Of a stretch of DNA of 64,000 nt, positions 11,619 to 20,782 are shown piece by piece. The stretch comes from Marivita cryptomonadis (lineage in GTDB: Bacteria; Pseudomonadota; Alphaproteobacteria; Rhodobacterales; Rhodobacteraceae), in the NCBI RefSeq assembly GCF_002115725.1, contig NZ_JFKD01000001.1:1-64000 (forward strand), read 5' to 3'. Below the pieces are notes generated by a model. The model made no database searches and was not told the DNA's origin. It saw nothing but the letters and a program-made list of their open reading frames with translations. The translations under genes and the position numbers were made by a program. Within the stretch, counting starts at the first letter, position 1. Every line of letters starts with the position of its first letter.

Positions 11619-12848
11619 ATGGATTTGGGAGTATCCGATCGGGTGCGCACGCTAATTGAGCAGGTGCGCAATATGGTTGAGACCGAAATTGCACCACTGG
11701 ATAGCGAATTTCATGACGAAGTGGGCCAACACCCGTCGGGAAACCGGTTTCAGCATACAGACCGGCAGCTTGAGATCCTCGATGGGCTCAAGGCGAAAGC
11801 CAAAGAACGCGGGCTGTGGAATTTTTGGCTCACCGACAGCGACAAAGGGCATGGGCTGACAACGGTCGAATATGCCTACCTCGCCGAAGAAATGGGTAAG
11901 GTGCATCTCGCCGCTGAGGTGTTCAATTGCAATGCGCCTGACACTGGCAACATGGAAGTCCTCGAACGCTACGGCGATCCGTGGATGAAGGATCGGTGGC
12001 TGACACGGCTGCTCGATGGCGAAATCCGCTCGGCTTACGTGATGACCGAACCGGATGTCGCATCATCTGACGCGGCGCAGCTTGCGTTCGAAGCCACACG
12101 TGACGGTGATGATTGGATACTGAACGGCGAGAAGTACTGGATCTCTGGTGCAGGAGACCCGCGCTGCCAGCTTTACATTCTGATGGCCTGTACCGCCCCC
12201 GAAGCGGCCAAGCACGGCCGTCATACCATGTTCGTGATGGATGCGGATACACCCGGCATCGACGTGCTTCGCCCCATGCATGTTTTTGGGCAGGATGACG
12301 CGCCACATGGGCATATGCATCTGAGGTTCACCAATGTGCGGATATCCGGTCAGAATATCGTGCTGGGCGAAGGCCGCGGGTTCGAAGTGGCGCAAGGGCG
12401 TTTGGGACCGGGACGTATTCACCACTGCATGCGCTCCATCGGGCTGGCCGAAAAAGCGCTGGAACTGATGTGTCTGCGCGGGTTGCACCGCGAGGCGTTC
12501 GGCAAACCATTGGTGGAACTCGGGGCCAACTACGACATCATTGCGAACGCCCGCATGGAGATCGAACAGGCGCGCCTCTTGTGCCTTAAAGCTGCATGGA
12601 TGATGGACACGCAGGGCACGCGGGCGGCACAACCGTGGATCAGCCAGATCAAGGTGATTGCTCCGCTCATGTCCCTCAAGGTCGTTGACGAGGCGATGCA
12701 GCTTTATGGCGGCACGGGGATCAGTCAGGACACACCGCTCTGGCGGATGTGGACACATCTGCGCACGCTCCGGTTCGCTGACGGTCCTGACGCCGTGCAC
12801 CGCCGTCAGGTGGCGCGCGCCGAATTGCGCAAATACACCAACGGATGA
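11619..12848 (+). CDS. Acyl-CoA dehydrogenase (ACAD10/11-like)
   Basis: An FAD-dependent acyl-CoA dehydrogenase of 409 residues. The middle domain has SAYVMTEPDVASSDA and the flavin-binding GEKYWISGAGDP. The C-terminal four-helix domain has QLYGGTGISQDTPLWRM. The start is ATG 11619, preceded by a strong GGGAGGGAGG. The frame runs open back to gyrB but that part overlaps the two-hairpin element. The four-base overlap (ATGA) with a phosphotransferase mirrors the domain pairing of animal ACAD10/ACAD11 (kinase plus dehydrogenase), suggesting joint breakdown of 4-hydroxy acids. That pathway is inference from the known eukaryotic enzymes. Confidence 0.9.
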   Translation: MDLGVSDRVRTLIEQVRNMVETEIAPLDSEFHDEVGQHPSGNRFQHTDRQLEILDGLKAKAKERGLWNFWLTDSDKGHGLTTVEYAYLAEEMGKVHLAAEVFNCNAPDTGNMEVLERYGDPWMKDRWLTRLLDGEIRSAYVMTEPDVASSDAAQLAFEATRDGDDWILNGEKYWISGAGDPRCQLYILMACTAPEAAKHGRHTMFVMDADTPGIDVLRPMHVFGQDDAPHGHMHLRFTNVRISGQNIVLGEGRGFEVAQGRLGPGRIHHCMRSIGLAEKALELMCLRGLHREAFGKPLVELGANYDIIANARMEIEQARLLCLKAAWMMDTQGTRAAQPWISQIKVIAPLMSLKVVDEAMQLYGGTGISQDTPLWRMWTHLRTLRFADGPDAVHRRQVARAELRKYTNG

Positions 12849-13867
12849 GCGCTTCATTCGACACAGCCGCTGTCGAGGTCTGGATGGCTGCGAATGTTCC
12901 CGGCTTTCGAGGGCCGATTTCGGTTGAGAAATTCGCAACCGGGCAGTCCAACCCAACGTTCAAGCTTACCGCTGCATCGGGCCCATATGTGTTGCGCCGG
13001 AAGCCACCGGGGCAACTTTTGAAGTCAGCCCATGCGGTTGACCGCGAATACCGGGTCCAATGCGCCCTTGAGGGCAGCGATGTACCTGTCGCGCGGATGT
13101 ATGCCCTATGCGAAGACGAGGCCATGATCGGGTCGATGTTCTACGTGATGGACCACGTGCTCGGTCGAACCTTTGTCGACCCGCGCCTGCCAGGTGTCGC
13201 ACCAGAGGATCGGAGGGAGATCTTTGACGACATGAACCGCGTTTTGGCGGCGATCCATTCCGTTGATCTTTCTGCAGCGGGACTGCTGGATTACGGACCG
13301 CAGGGCAATTACTTCAAGCGACAGATCGACCGGTGGACCAAGCAATACCGCGCAACCGAAACCGATCCTGTTCCCGATATGGACACGCTGATCGACTGGC
13401 TTGCCCGCAATGTTCCCGAGGATGATGGGCGCGTCACGCTGGTGCATGGCGACTACCGGATCGACAATCTGCTCTTCGCGCCTGACCGACCTGAATGTGT
13501 GGCGGTGCTTGACTGGGAGTTGTCAACGCTGGGTCATCCATTTGCAGATCTTGCCGCCGTCATCATGCAATGGGGCCTGCCGCCAGGCGATGTGGGGCGT
13601 GGGCTTGCCAACGTCGACCGTGCACCATTGGGTATTCCAGAAGATCAGGCGTTTATCGACGCCTACTGCCAGCGTATGGGCCTGCCAGGCATCGACCGGT
13701 TCGGGTTCTACCTTGCCTTCACCTATTTCCGTATGGCGTCTATCCTGCAGGGCGTCAAACGCCGCGCGATGGACGGCAATGCCTCGAACCCGGCAAAGGC
13801 GCTGGAGCTTGGTTCCTATGTGCCTGCCTTCGCCAAGGGCGGACTAAAGGCTGTCGACACCATCTGA
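12845..13867 (+). CDS. APH-fold phosphotransferase paired with acyl-CoA dehydrogenase
   Basis: An aminoglycoside-phosphotransferase/choline-kinase-fold enzyme of 340 residues. The catalytic loop [13 protein letters not shown] and the metal-binding [12 protein letters not shown] are intact. The N-terminal [22 protein letters not shown] region forms the nucleotide-binding lobe. Fused or adjacent to an acyl-CoA dehydrogenase, this family resembles the kinase half of ACAD10/11, which phosphorylates 4-hydroxyacyl-CoA. An antibiotic-resistance role is unlikely. Translation is coupled to the dehydrogenase by an ATGA overlap. Confidence 0.88.
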   Translation: MSASFDTAAVEVWMAANVPGFRGPISVEKFATGQSNPTFKLTAASGPYVLRRKPPGQLLKSAHAVDREYRVQCALEGSDVPVARMYALCEDEAMIGSMFYVMDHVLGRTFVDPRLPGVAPEDRREIFDDMNRVLAAIHSVDLSAAGLLDYGPQGNYFKRQIDRWTKQYRATETDPVPDMDTLIDWLARNVPEDDGRVTLVHGDYRIDNLLFAPDRPECVAVLDWELSTLGHPFADLAAVIMQWGLPPGDVGRGLANVDRAPLGIPEDQAFIDAYCQRMGLPGIDRFGFYLAFTYFRMASILQGVKRRAMDGNASNPAKALELGSYVPAFAKGGLKAVDTI

Positions 13868-13886
13868 ACCTGAGATGTTTGGATAC

Positions 13887-13963
13887 TGGTCGGGCTGAGA
13901 GGATTCGAACCTCCGACCCCCTGCTCCCGAAGCAGGTGCGCTACCAGGCTGCGCTACAGCCCG
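13887..13963 (-). tRNA. tRNA-Pro (anticodon CGG)
   Basis: On the minus strand the acceptor arm CGGGCTG pairs with CAGCCCG. The D-arm follows as AGCGCAGCCTGGTAGCGC. The anticodon stem CCTGC/GCAGG encloses the loop TTCGGGA, giving anticodon CGG for proline CCG codons. The T-arm is GGAGGTTCGAATCCTC. The discriminator A and CCA end are encoded (13887-13890). Confidence 0.97.
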
Positions 13964-14050
13964 ACCGTGACCGGGGACCTACTGCCCGCGTGGGGATTTG
14001 ACAAGTGTTGTTTTGAGCAAAGCGCGTCTCAAATTTCGTGCGGGCACAGA

Positions 14051-15031
14051 CTATTCACGCCCGCCTCTGTTCATCGGCTCATCGCGAAACCGCCCCGAGC
14101 GCATCATGTCACCAAGACGTGGCATCGAAGGCGTTGCAAAGCGTGTTCGGGTGCGCAGGACCGGCGTGGTTCTTGACGTTCCTCCACGGCTTTCTCGGAA
14201 GACGATGTAGATGCCGGAGGAAATGATGATTGTAGCGCCAGCAGCGGTGTAAATATCTGTAGTTTCACCAAAGAACAGCAGTCCGAAACCGGTTGCCCAA
14301 AGAATCTGAGAATACTGCATGGGTGCGACAATCGCCGCTTCACCGGTTCGATACGCGGAAATGATGATGCGTCCAGCGATCCACGCCAAGATTGAGATGA
14401 CCGCAAGCATTCCGATATGTTCGATTGGCATCGGCTTGTAGACAAACGCCAAGGCGAGCCCCATCAGCACGAAATTGGCAACCATAGGATACAGCAGCAT
14501 AACGACGGTCCGCTCCTCAGCGCCAATCTTGCGCACAACAATAGAGGCAAACGCACCCCCGAAGGCCGCAAGAATTGCAGCCAGATGACCGAGGTTCAGC
14601 TCGGTTGATCCGGGCCGCAAGACGACCATGACGCCAATCAGACCGACGATCACAGCCATCCAACGCCGAAGCCGGACCGTTTCACCAAGGATGGGAATCG
14701 ACAGAACCGTGATAATGAGCGGAGTTGCAAAGAGAATTGCATAGGTTTGCGTCAGTGGCAGTACCGAAAACGCATAGAACGCGGAGACGCCAGTCACAAC
14801 TGCAGCCAAGGTGCGTACCGCCATCCACCACGGATGGACCGGAACCAGCGTTCCAGGGGTGGCATCGCGCATGAGCATGATGGTCGCCAATGGAAAGCTC
14901 AGCAGAACACTGAAAAACACGATCTGTATCGGCGAATAACTGGCGCCGAGGATCTTGATGAACACGTCGTGGGTCGAATAGAGCCCAAAGGCAATAAGGG
15001 CCAGCACTGCGCCTTTGACATTCGAAGACAT
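14051..15031 (-). CDS. EamA/DMT-superfamily transporter
   Basis: A 326-residue integral membrane protein of the drug/metabolite transporter superfamily with two EamA repeats of about five helices each. The first starts KGAVLALIAFGLYSTHDVFIK, and the second follows LGHLAAILAAFGGAFASIVV. ATG 15031 is preceded by AAGGGG. The substrate cannot be deduced, since family members export amino acids, nucleotides or other metabolites. It follows leuB on the same strand by 20 bases and may be co-transcribed, but that does not fix its substrate. Confidence 0.85.
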   Translation of the reverse strand: MSSNVKGAVLALIAFGLYSTHDVFIKILGASYSPIQIVFFSVLLSFPLATIMLMRDATPGTLVPVHPWWMAVRTLAAVVTGVSAFYAFSVLPLTQTYAILFATPLIITVLSIPILGETVRLRRWMAVIVGLIGVMVVLRPGSTELNLGHLAAILAAFGGAFASIVVRKIGAEERTVVMLLYPMVANFVLMGLALAFVYKPMPIEHIGMLAVISILAWIAGRIIISAYRTGEAAIVAPMQYSQILWATGFGLLFFGETTDIYTAAGATIIISSGIYIVFRESRGGTSRTTPVLRTRTRFATPSMPRLGDMMRSGRFRDEPMNRGGRE

Positions 15032-15051
15032 GGCTGGCCCCTTTCCAGATA

Positions 15052-16161
15052 TTAAAGGCTCGCGTCGAGAGCAGCGACAATGGCATCGCCCATTTCAGAC
15101 GTCGACATTGGCGCGCCATCTTCAGGCCCCATGAGATCGGCCGTCCGCGCACCGTCGGCGAGCACCTTCTCGATCGCCGCTTCAAGGCGCGCGGCCTCAT
15201 CGCCTTGATCGAAGCTATAGCGCAACGCCATCGCAAAGCTAAGGATACAGGCGATCGGGTTCGCCTTGCCCTGACCAGCAATGTCCGGTGCGGAGCCATG
15301 TACAGGTTCGTACAACGCTTTCGGACGGCCATTTGCCATCGGAGATCCAAGGCTCGCCGAGGGCAGCATGCCAAGGCTGCCTGTCAACATAGCGGCCGCA
15401 TCAGACAGAAGGTCGCCGAACAGGTTGTCTGTGACGATCACATCAAACTGCTTGGGCCAGCGGCAAAGCTGCATCGCGCCTGCGTCGGCATACATATGAG
15501 ACAGCTCGACATCGGGGTAATCTTCATCATGTACTTTCTGCACGACTTCGCGCCAGAGAATGCCCGACTCCATGACGTTGGCCTTTTCCATCGAACAGAC
15601 TTTGTTGCCACGACGACGCGCCAGTTCGAATGCAGAGCGGGCAACGCGGTCGATCTCGGATTCGGTGTACCGCTGGGTGTTGATACCAACCCGTTCGTTG
15701 CCTTCCTCGAAGATACCGCGCGGTTCTCCGAAATAGATACCAGACGTCAATTCGCGCACGATCATAATGTCCAGACCCGCGACCACGTCCTTCTTGAGCG
15801 ACGAAAAGTCGGCAAGTGCGTCAAAACACTGTGCAGGACGGAGGTTCGCAAAAAGATCCATTTCCTTGCGCAAACGCAGAAGACCGCGTTCCGGTTTCAC
15901 ACTAAAATCAAGACTGTCGTATTTCGGACCGCCGACGGCACCCAAAAGAACGGCGTCCACTTCCTGTGCCTTTGCCATCGTATCATCATGGAGCGGCGTG
16001 CCATGCTTGTCATAAGCCGCACCACCAACAAGGTCTTCGCTCACGTCGAAGGTCAGGTCGCGCTTGGCACCATACCAATCAATGATCTTGCGCACCTCGG
16101 CCATCACCTCGGGGCCAATCCCGTCGCCGGGCAGTATCAAAAGCGAAGCGTTGCTCATCAT
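15052..16161 (-). CDS. leuB: 3-isopropylmalate dehydrogenase
   Basis: NAD-dependent oxidative decarboxylase for the third step of leucine synthesis, converting 3-isopropylmalate to 2-ketoisocaproate. The nucleotide-fold start [12 protein letters not shown] is near residues 8-19. The substrate and metal segments [24 protein letters not shown] and [20 protein letters not shown] are intact. The adenosine-binding region contains [14 protein letters not shown]. 369 residues is normal. The start is ATGATG (second ATG at 16158 equally possible) with AGGA upstream. leuD and leuC lie 2 kb away on the same strand with two unrelated genes between. Confidence 0.96.
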   Translation of the reverse strand: MMSNASLLILPGDGIGPEVMAEVRKIIDWYGAKRDLTFDVSEDLVGGAAYDKHGTPLHDDTMAKAQEVDAVLLGAVGGPKYDSLDFSVKPERGLLRLRKEMDLFANLRPAQCFDALADFSSLKKDVVAGLDIMIVRELTSGIYFGEPRGIFEEGNERVGINTQRYTESEIDRVARSAFELARRRGNKVCSMEKANVMESGILWREVVQKVHDEDYPDVELSHMYADAGAMQLCRWPKQFDVIVTDNLFGDLLSDAAAMLTGSLGMLPSASLGSPMANGRPKALYEPVHGSAPDIAGQGKANPIACILSFAMALRYSFDQGDEAARLEAAIEKVLADGARTADLMGPEDGAPMSTSEMGDAIVAALDASL

Positions 16162-16215
16162 GGGTTCCTTTGATCAACTGGAGTTTGCTTCGCGTAGACC
16201 CGCAGGCCTCTATGG

Positions 16216-17184
16216 TCAAGGCAAGGCCGCATCGGGAAGCGTCAAGTCGACGGTTATCAAGCTGTGTTGCTGGCCTTCCAGCACTGGCCAAACCTTTGCT
16301 GCACCGACCGAGAAATCTGAGGATGGTAGAATGTAGGACACGCGCATCGGACCCGGGGAGTCCCAATGAGCGGTGACCTGACCTGCCAGTGGATCGACGA
16401 TGTCCTGCTCTGACAGGAACTGCGCCATTGCATCCCGGTATCCTTCGCCCCTGTCGGGGTCGAGATTGGTATTGGCCATGAAGACAAAGGGGCGGTCCGT
16501 TAGTTCGACGATCGTCTCCCAAAGGCGCAGCTCGTCGCGGTTGCGCCGCCCATTTCGGTCTTCTGGGCCATCAAACACCGGCGGTCCGGCATGCCCGATG
16601 AATAACGTTATGCGATGTGTTTGTTCGCGTAGAGTATACTCTACTGGTACGGTCCAATGCCCACCCGACGACAGACGCTGACTGCTGCCACCATGATCGG
16701 ACGCCTTCAGAAGCCCTCCGGGCAAATCCCGCCAAAAGAAATCATTGTGCATTTGCACATCATCGCCAAGGATCGGAAACCGCGACAGGACGGCCAAGGC
16801 CTCCTGACCGGGAAAGCGCCCATAGGCCTGTGCGTCCTCTGGTTCGGCCAGACGCCCATCCCCATCCATGTCAATGCCAGTGGGAATACCGGCATTCGAT
16901 CTTAACGGCATAACGTATGTATGCGCGCCGTTCACAAGCGCCGAAAAGGCGCGAAGCGTCTGACCACTTGCATCATAATCAAATCGAGTAAGGACGATGA
17001 TATCCGCATTGGTGTCGGCGATTGCCGATGCAAAAGCCGCGACAGACCCTTCGCCTTCGGTCAGGTCTCGCAACAGCAATCCGGGGCTATTGCGAGTCAG
17101 CGGCGCATGCCAAAGTGCTACCCGCAGGTCACGAGCCTGCGCCATCTGGGTCGTCGCAGCAAGTGCGAGCGCAAGCCAAATCAG
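16216..17184 (-). CDS. Secreted endonuclease/exonuclease/phosphatase-fold protein
   Basis: Resembles the EEP (DNase I-like) superfamily in its ordered segments NADIIVLTRFDYD, the loop DMDGDGRLAEPEDA, RFPILGDDVQMHNDFFW, and FVFMANTNLDPDRGEGY near the end. Several catalytic positions are not clearly conserved, so activity is uncertain. A signal-peptide-like stretch (LIWLALALAATTQMAQA) precedes the mature RDLRVALWH. The start is unclear: the first conventional ATG is 17145, inside the signal peptide, while CTG 17184 overlaps the upstream TGA stop as CTGA, and ATT 17196 would give the best charged N-terminus. It is coupled to the membrane protein gene before it. Confidence 0.65.
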   Translation of the reverse strand: MIWLALALAATTQMAQARDLRVALWHAPLTRNSPGLLLRDLTEGEGSVAAFASAIADTNADIIVLTRFDYDASGQTLRAFSALVNGAHTYVMPLRSNAGIPTGIDMDGDGRLAEPEDAQAYGRFPGQEALAVLSRFPILGDDVQMHNDFFWRDLPGGLLKASDHGGSSQRLSSGGHWTVPVEYTLREQTHRITLFIGHAGPPVFDGPEDRNGRRNRDELRLWETIVELTDRPFVFMANTNLDPDRGEGYRDAMAQFLSEQDIVDPLAGQVTAHWDSPGPMRVSYILPSSDFSVGAAKVWPVLEGQQHSLITVDLTLPDAALP

Positions 17185-18017
17185 ACGATTTGCAATTCGT
17201 CTTGCTGGGCATAAGCGCGGCGACGTTTTTCCTCGATCAGCGCAGCCACTCGGAACAGCGCGATCCCCCGCATCATCAACGTCAGTGGCAAAAAGGCCCA
17301 CGCGCACAGCACCCAGATCAGGATCTCCGGCAGTGCCAGCATGGAGGCATCGAACGCACCAATCCACATTCGCAGCAAAGCCGGGATCAGGAATGGCAGC
17401 AAAAACCCTAACGCAAGGTTAAAATGCGCGTCCCGCTTCAGACGGAACAGAACATCTCGGCCTGAGGTCGGGTCGAACAAGGGCAGGTTTATCCAGAAAT
17501 TGAAGGCAGTTTTACGGATTGGCCAGAAGATGAAACGCGCGTGGATCCAGAACAAAAGCAAAGCGATCAGCGTCACGAAAAGCAGCAGGCTGGCAATGTC
17601 GATGGCTGTTTGCGTATCGAACCAGACAGGCACATCGGCGTAAGCAATCGACATCAACCGCACGGGTGAATACGGAAAATCAAGAAGCGACGCAGCATCG
17701 CGCGCCAAGGATTGCAGTACGGTGGGCGGCAAAGCCGGGTCTTGCTGGCCGGATGCCAAGATCAGAGATGCAAACAACACGCAAAAGAAAAGAGCAAGAA
17801 ACCTGAGGCGGTTAAAGGGCGGCGCGTTCCTGAACTCAAGGAATGTTGGATATTCGCTTGCGTATTCGGCGAAGGTCACAACAGCAGCCACAAGCGCGAC
17901 AAGAGCCGCCATTTGCGCCGCGTCACTCGACGTTCCCGGCAATACCAATGACGGTATCACGACGAGCAACGCCATCAAAAGGGCGCGCACAGCTGATCCG
18001 ATGATCCGCTTGACCAC
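17181..18017 (-). CDS. Conserved multi-pass membrane protein, function unknown
   Basis: A 278-residue protein that I do not recognise by function. Hydrophobic segments lie near residues 8-28, 34-50, 71-88, 137-160, 195-215 and 228-250, giving about five or six helices. A charged tail (EEKRRRAYAQQDELQ) is probably cytoplasmic. The start is GTG at 18017 with GAAGGG upstream. Its stop overlaps the start region of the nuclease-fold gene that follows, so the two are likely one operon. No motif suggests transport or enzymatic activity. Confidence 0.7.
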   Translation of the reverse strand: MVKRIIGSAVRALLMALLVVIPSLVLPGTSSDAAQMAALVALVAAVVTFAEYASEYPTFLEFRNAPPFNRLRFLALFFCVLFASLILASGQQDPALPPTVLQSLARDAASLLDFPYSPVRLMSIAYADVPVWFDTQTAIDIASLLLFVTLIALLLFWIHARFIFWPIRKTAFNFWINLPLFDPTSGRDVLFRLKRDAHFNLALGFLLPFLIPALLRMWIGAFDASMLALPEILIWVLCAWAFLPLTLMMRGIALFRVAALIEEKRRRAYAQQDELQIV

Positions 18018-18266
18018 TCTGGTTTCCCTTCAAATCGGATGGACGCGATACGATGCCGCGACCTTATTCCAAATTTGTGCCGCCGGGTTATGGCGGACTG
18101 CCTCATTATTGCCCCAGTTTTGCCCAAGTTCGCAGAAGGGCTCAACTCTGGTGTGGGCCTATCCCTGTGAAACCATTGGATTCACGATAGGACTGGTGCG
18201 CGTTTACATCAGCAGGTGCTGCGAAATATGGCAACTTTTGAAATCACTACAAAATCTGGTAGGCGC
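18018..18266. other. Intergenic region, leuD terminator to membrane-protein gene
   Basis: About 250 bases between the leuD terminator and the GTG at 18017. It should carry the promoter of the membrane-protein/nuclease-fold pair. I see no further gene or strong repeat. Confidence 0.4.
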
Positions 18267-18295
18267 AAAAAAAGGGCCGCCCCAAAGGACGGCCC
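18267..18295 (-). terminator. Intrinsic terminator of the leuCD operon
   Basis: On the minus strand GGGCCGTCC-TTTG-GGGCGGCCC forms a 9-bp stem with one T-G pair, followed by seven Ts (18267-18273). It lies about 25 bases beyond the leuD stop. Confidence 0.92.
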
Positions 18296-18318
18296 GATCA
18301 TGTCACTGGCGCAAAGGA

Positions 18319-18924
18319 TCACACCCAGGGGCGCGCCTGTGCTGCCTGCGTTTCAAAGCTATCGATGGCCGTCGCTTTTTCCATGGTCAGGCCAATATCG
18401 TCCAAGCCGTTCATCAGGCAGTGCTTTTTGAAGCTGTCGAGTTCAAAGGAAAAGCTCTCGCCATCCGAACTGGTGACAGTCTGGTTCTCCAGATCGACAG
18501 TCATCCGCGCGTTCGATCCCTTCTCCGCGTCCTTCATCAACACATCGACCGCTTCTTTCGGCAACACGATAGGCAGAATGCCGTTCTTGAAGCAGTTGTT
18601 GTAAAAGATGTCCGCAAAAGAGGTCGAAATCACTGATTTGATCCCGAAATCCTTGAGCGCCCAAGGCGCATGTTCACGAGATGAACCACAGCCAAAGTTC
18701 TCGCCAGCAACAAGGATCTCTGCATCGCGGTATTGCGATTTGTTCAACACGAAATCAGGGATCTCGTTACCGTTATCATCATAACGCATCTCGTCGAACA
18801 GGTTCACACCCAAGCCCGAGCGTTTGATTGTCTTCAGAAACTGCTTGGGAATGATCATATCAGTGTCGATATTCACGAGCGGCATGGGCGCCGCGATCCC
18901 AGTGAGTTTTTCGAACTTATCCAT
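18319..18924 (-). CDS. leuD: 3-isopropylmalate dehydratase small subunit
   Basis: The swivelling small subunit of isopropylmalate isomerase, working with LeuC in leucine synthesis. It shows [18 protein letters not shown] at the N-terminus and the substrate loop [17 protein letters not shown]. 201 residues fits the family. ATG 18924 overlaps the leuC stop by one base (TGATG). A GTG one codon upstream is possible. The gene ends before a strong terminator, closing the leuCD transcript. Confidence 0.96.
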   Translation of the reverse strand: MDKFEKLTGIAAPMPLVNIDTDMIIPKQFLKTIKRSGLGVNLFDEMRYDDNGNEIPDFVLNKSQYRDAEILVAGENFGCGSSREHAPWALKDFGIKSVISTSFADIFYNNCFKNGILPIVLPKEAVDVLMKDAEKGSNARMTVDLENQTVTSSDGESFSFELDSFKKHCLMNGLDDIGLTMEKATAIDSFETQAAQARPWV

Positions 18925-20327
18925 CACATCATCTCCCGAACGTCGGTGAGTTTTCCGGTAATTGCCGCAGCCGCTGCCATTGCAGGCGACATCAAATGCG
19001 TCCGCCCACCACGACCTTGACGGCCTTCGAAGTTACGGTTCGACGTGGCTGCACAACGCTCGCCCGGGGCCAATTGGTCGGGGTTCATCGCAAGGCACAT
19101 GGAACAACCCGCAAGGCGCCATTCAAACCCGGCCTCCTTGAAGATATCTGCAAGCCCTTCTTCTTCGGCCTGCGCCCGCACAAGGCCAGAGCCCGGCACG
19201 ACCATCGCACGCTTCACGGCGATCTTCTTGCCCTTGAGGATCTCGGCAGCCGCGCGCAGGTCTTCGATACGACCGTTGGTGCACGATCCGATGAACACGG
19301 TGTCGATTTCGATATCCGAGAGTTTCTGACCCGGGGTCAGACCCATGTAGTCAAGCGAGCGCTGCGCCGCGCCAACCTTGCCGCCGTCAAAGCTTTCCGC
19401 AGACGGGACTTCTGCGGTGATCGGCAGCACGTCTTCCGGCGAGGTGCCCCATGTCACAACCGGTGCGATGTCTTCGCCCTTGATCGTAACGACCTTGTCC
19501 CAATGCGCGTCCTCGTCAGAGAACAGCGTATTCCACCATGCAAGTGCAGCCTCCCACTGAGCGGCCTTTGGGGCATGCGGGCGGCCTTTGACGTATTCGA
19601 AAGTCTTTTCGTCCGGTGCAATCAGACCTGCCCGGGCACCGCCCTCAATGGCCATGTTGCAAACAGTCATACGGCCTTCCATCGACAGATTACGGATCGC
19701 TTCGCCGCAATACTCAATGACATAGCCCGTACCACCGGCGGTGCCGGTCTTGCCGATCACCGACAGGGTGATGTCCTTGGCTGTCACACCGGGGCTCAGT
19801 TTCCCGGTGATCTCGACCTTCATGTTCTTGCCCTTGCGCTGGATCAGCGTCTGGGTCGCCAGAACATGCTCGACCTCGGATGTGCCGATACCATGCGCCA
19901 GCGCGCCAAACGCGCCGTGCGTCGCGGTGTGACTATCACCACAAACCACCGTCATACCCGGCAGGGTCCAGCCCTGTTCCGGGCCGACGATGTGAACAAT
20001 GCCCTGACGGACATCGGAAACCGGATAGTAATGGATGCCGAAATCCTTGGCGTTCTTGTCCAAGGCAGCCACCTGAATGGCACTGTCTTCGGTCATGTTC
20101 TTGGGGTCTTCACGACCCGGAGTCGTAGGGACGTTGTGATCCGGAACCGCGATGGTCTTGTCCGGCGCACGCACCGAACGACCCGCCATTCGAAGCCCCT
20201 CAAAGGCTTGCGGGCTTGTCACTTCGTGAACGAGGTGGCGGTCGATATACAAAAGGCAGGTGCCATCGTCGGCTTCATGCGCGACATGGGCATCCCAGAT
20301 TTTATCGTAGAGCGTTTTGGGGGACAT
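18924..20327 (-). CDS. leuC: 3-isopropylmalate dehydratase large subunit
   Basis: An aconitase-family enzyme interconverting 2- and 3-isopropylmalate. The three cysteine ligands of the [4Fe-4S] cluster are in [13 protein letters not shown] and in the later [12 protein letters not shown]. The segments [22 protein letters not shown] and [20 protein letters not shown] are typical. 467 residues is normal. The start ATG 20327 has GGGAGAGG just upstream. It is translationally coupled to leuD. Confidence 0.97.
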   Translation of the reverse strand: MSPKTLYDKIWDAHVAHEADDGTCLLYIDRHLVHEVTSPQAFEGLRMAGRSVRAPDKTIAVPDHNVPTTPGREDPKNMTEDSAIQVAALDKNAKDFGIHYYPVSDVRQGIVHIVGPEQGWTLPGMTVVCGDSHTATHGAFGALAHGIGTSEVEHVLATQTLIQRKGKNMKVEITGKLSPGVTAKDITLSVIGKTGTAGGTGYVIEYCGEAIRNLSMEGRMTVCNMAIEGGARAGLIAPDEKTFEYVKGRPHAPKAAQWEAALAWWNTLFSDEDAHWDKVVTIKGEDIAPVVTWGTSPEDVLPITAEVPSAESFDGGKVGAAQRSLDYMGLTPGQKLSDIEIDTVFIGSCTNGRIEDLRAAAEILKGKKIAVKRAMVVPGSGLVRAQAEEEGLADIFKEAGFEWRLAGCSMCLAMNPDQLAPGERCAATSNRNFEGRQGRGGRTHLMSPAMAAAAAITGKLTDVREMM

Positions 20328-20590
20328 CGGTCCTCTCCCTTGCGTGTCGAAACTTTGAGTGTGGGGTGGGTCGGTTCAGGCGCAGGTTTATAGCCGCGCC
20401 AGCACCGTGTGCGTCGCACCGAAAAAACGCTCCCGCAACCGCGCGCGTTCATCGAGGTCGAAAACCATTTCCATATCCGGTGCCTTACAGCATAGCCCCG
20501 TCTTGCCGCAAGTGCGGCGCGCTCCGCCCAGCGCGAGAAAGATGTGATCCAAAAGCTAACTCGCGCCGTATTGGATGCTAGAGGGGCAAA
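20328..20590. other. Divergent intergenic region between leuC and the 43-residue ORF
   Basis: 263 bases that must contain promoters for leuC (minus) and the small plus-strand gene. A minus-strand 28-codon frame with AAGG upstream (20388-20474, starting MEMVFDLDERARL) is present. It has only a few leucine codons, so it does not look like a leucine attenuator leader. I do not call it a gene. Confidence 0.4.
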
Positions 20591-20722
20591 ATGCTGACAA
20601 AACTGAATATTCTGAACTTGGGGCTTATCGCGATCTTGTGCGCGGGACTGATAGTTCATGCTGCCGGTGCCGACACCGATCTGCGCCCCGTCGTGATTGC
20701 GCTTCCTTTCACCGATTCTTAA
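20591..20722 (+). CDS. Small membrane or exported peptide (43 residues)
   Basis: A short open frame with a convincing ribosome site (GAGGGG, four bases before the ATG). The product starts MLTKLNILNL, has one hydrophobic segment (GLIAILCAGLIVHAAG, about residues 11-26) and ends DLRPVVIALPFTDS. It could be a single-pass small membrane protein or a cleaved exported peptide. I do not recognise it. It stands alone, about 60 bases before the mscS-type gene on the same strand, and may be co-transcribed with it. Confidence 0.55.
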   Translation: MLTKLNILNLGLIAILCAGLIVHAAGADTDLRPVVIALPFTDS

Positions 20723-20782
20723 CTTGTTGCACTCCACGCTCGGCAGTGCGACCCTGACGACACACAGTCACACGGGAATGGA

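Noticed and set aside
15205..16173. 322-codon plus-strand open frame opposite leuB
   Set aside because: leuB has all its catalytic motifs on the minus strand. The opposite frame is an antisense shadow with no ribosome site or domain.
17722..18636. 304-codon plus-strand open frame across the membrane-protein gene, intergenic region and leuD
   Set aside because: It runs through the leuCD terminator and antisense to leuD, and shows no plausible protein features.
20388..20474. 28-codon leader peptide for leuC attenuation
   Set aside because: It lacks a leucine codon run and no terminator/antiterminator pair is visible between it and leuC.
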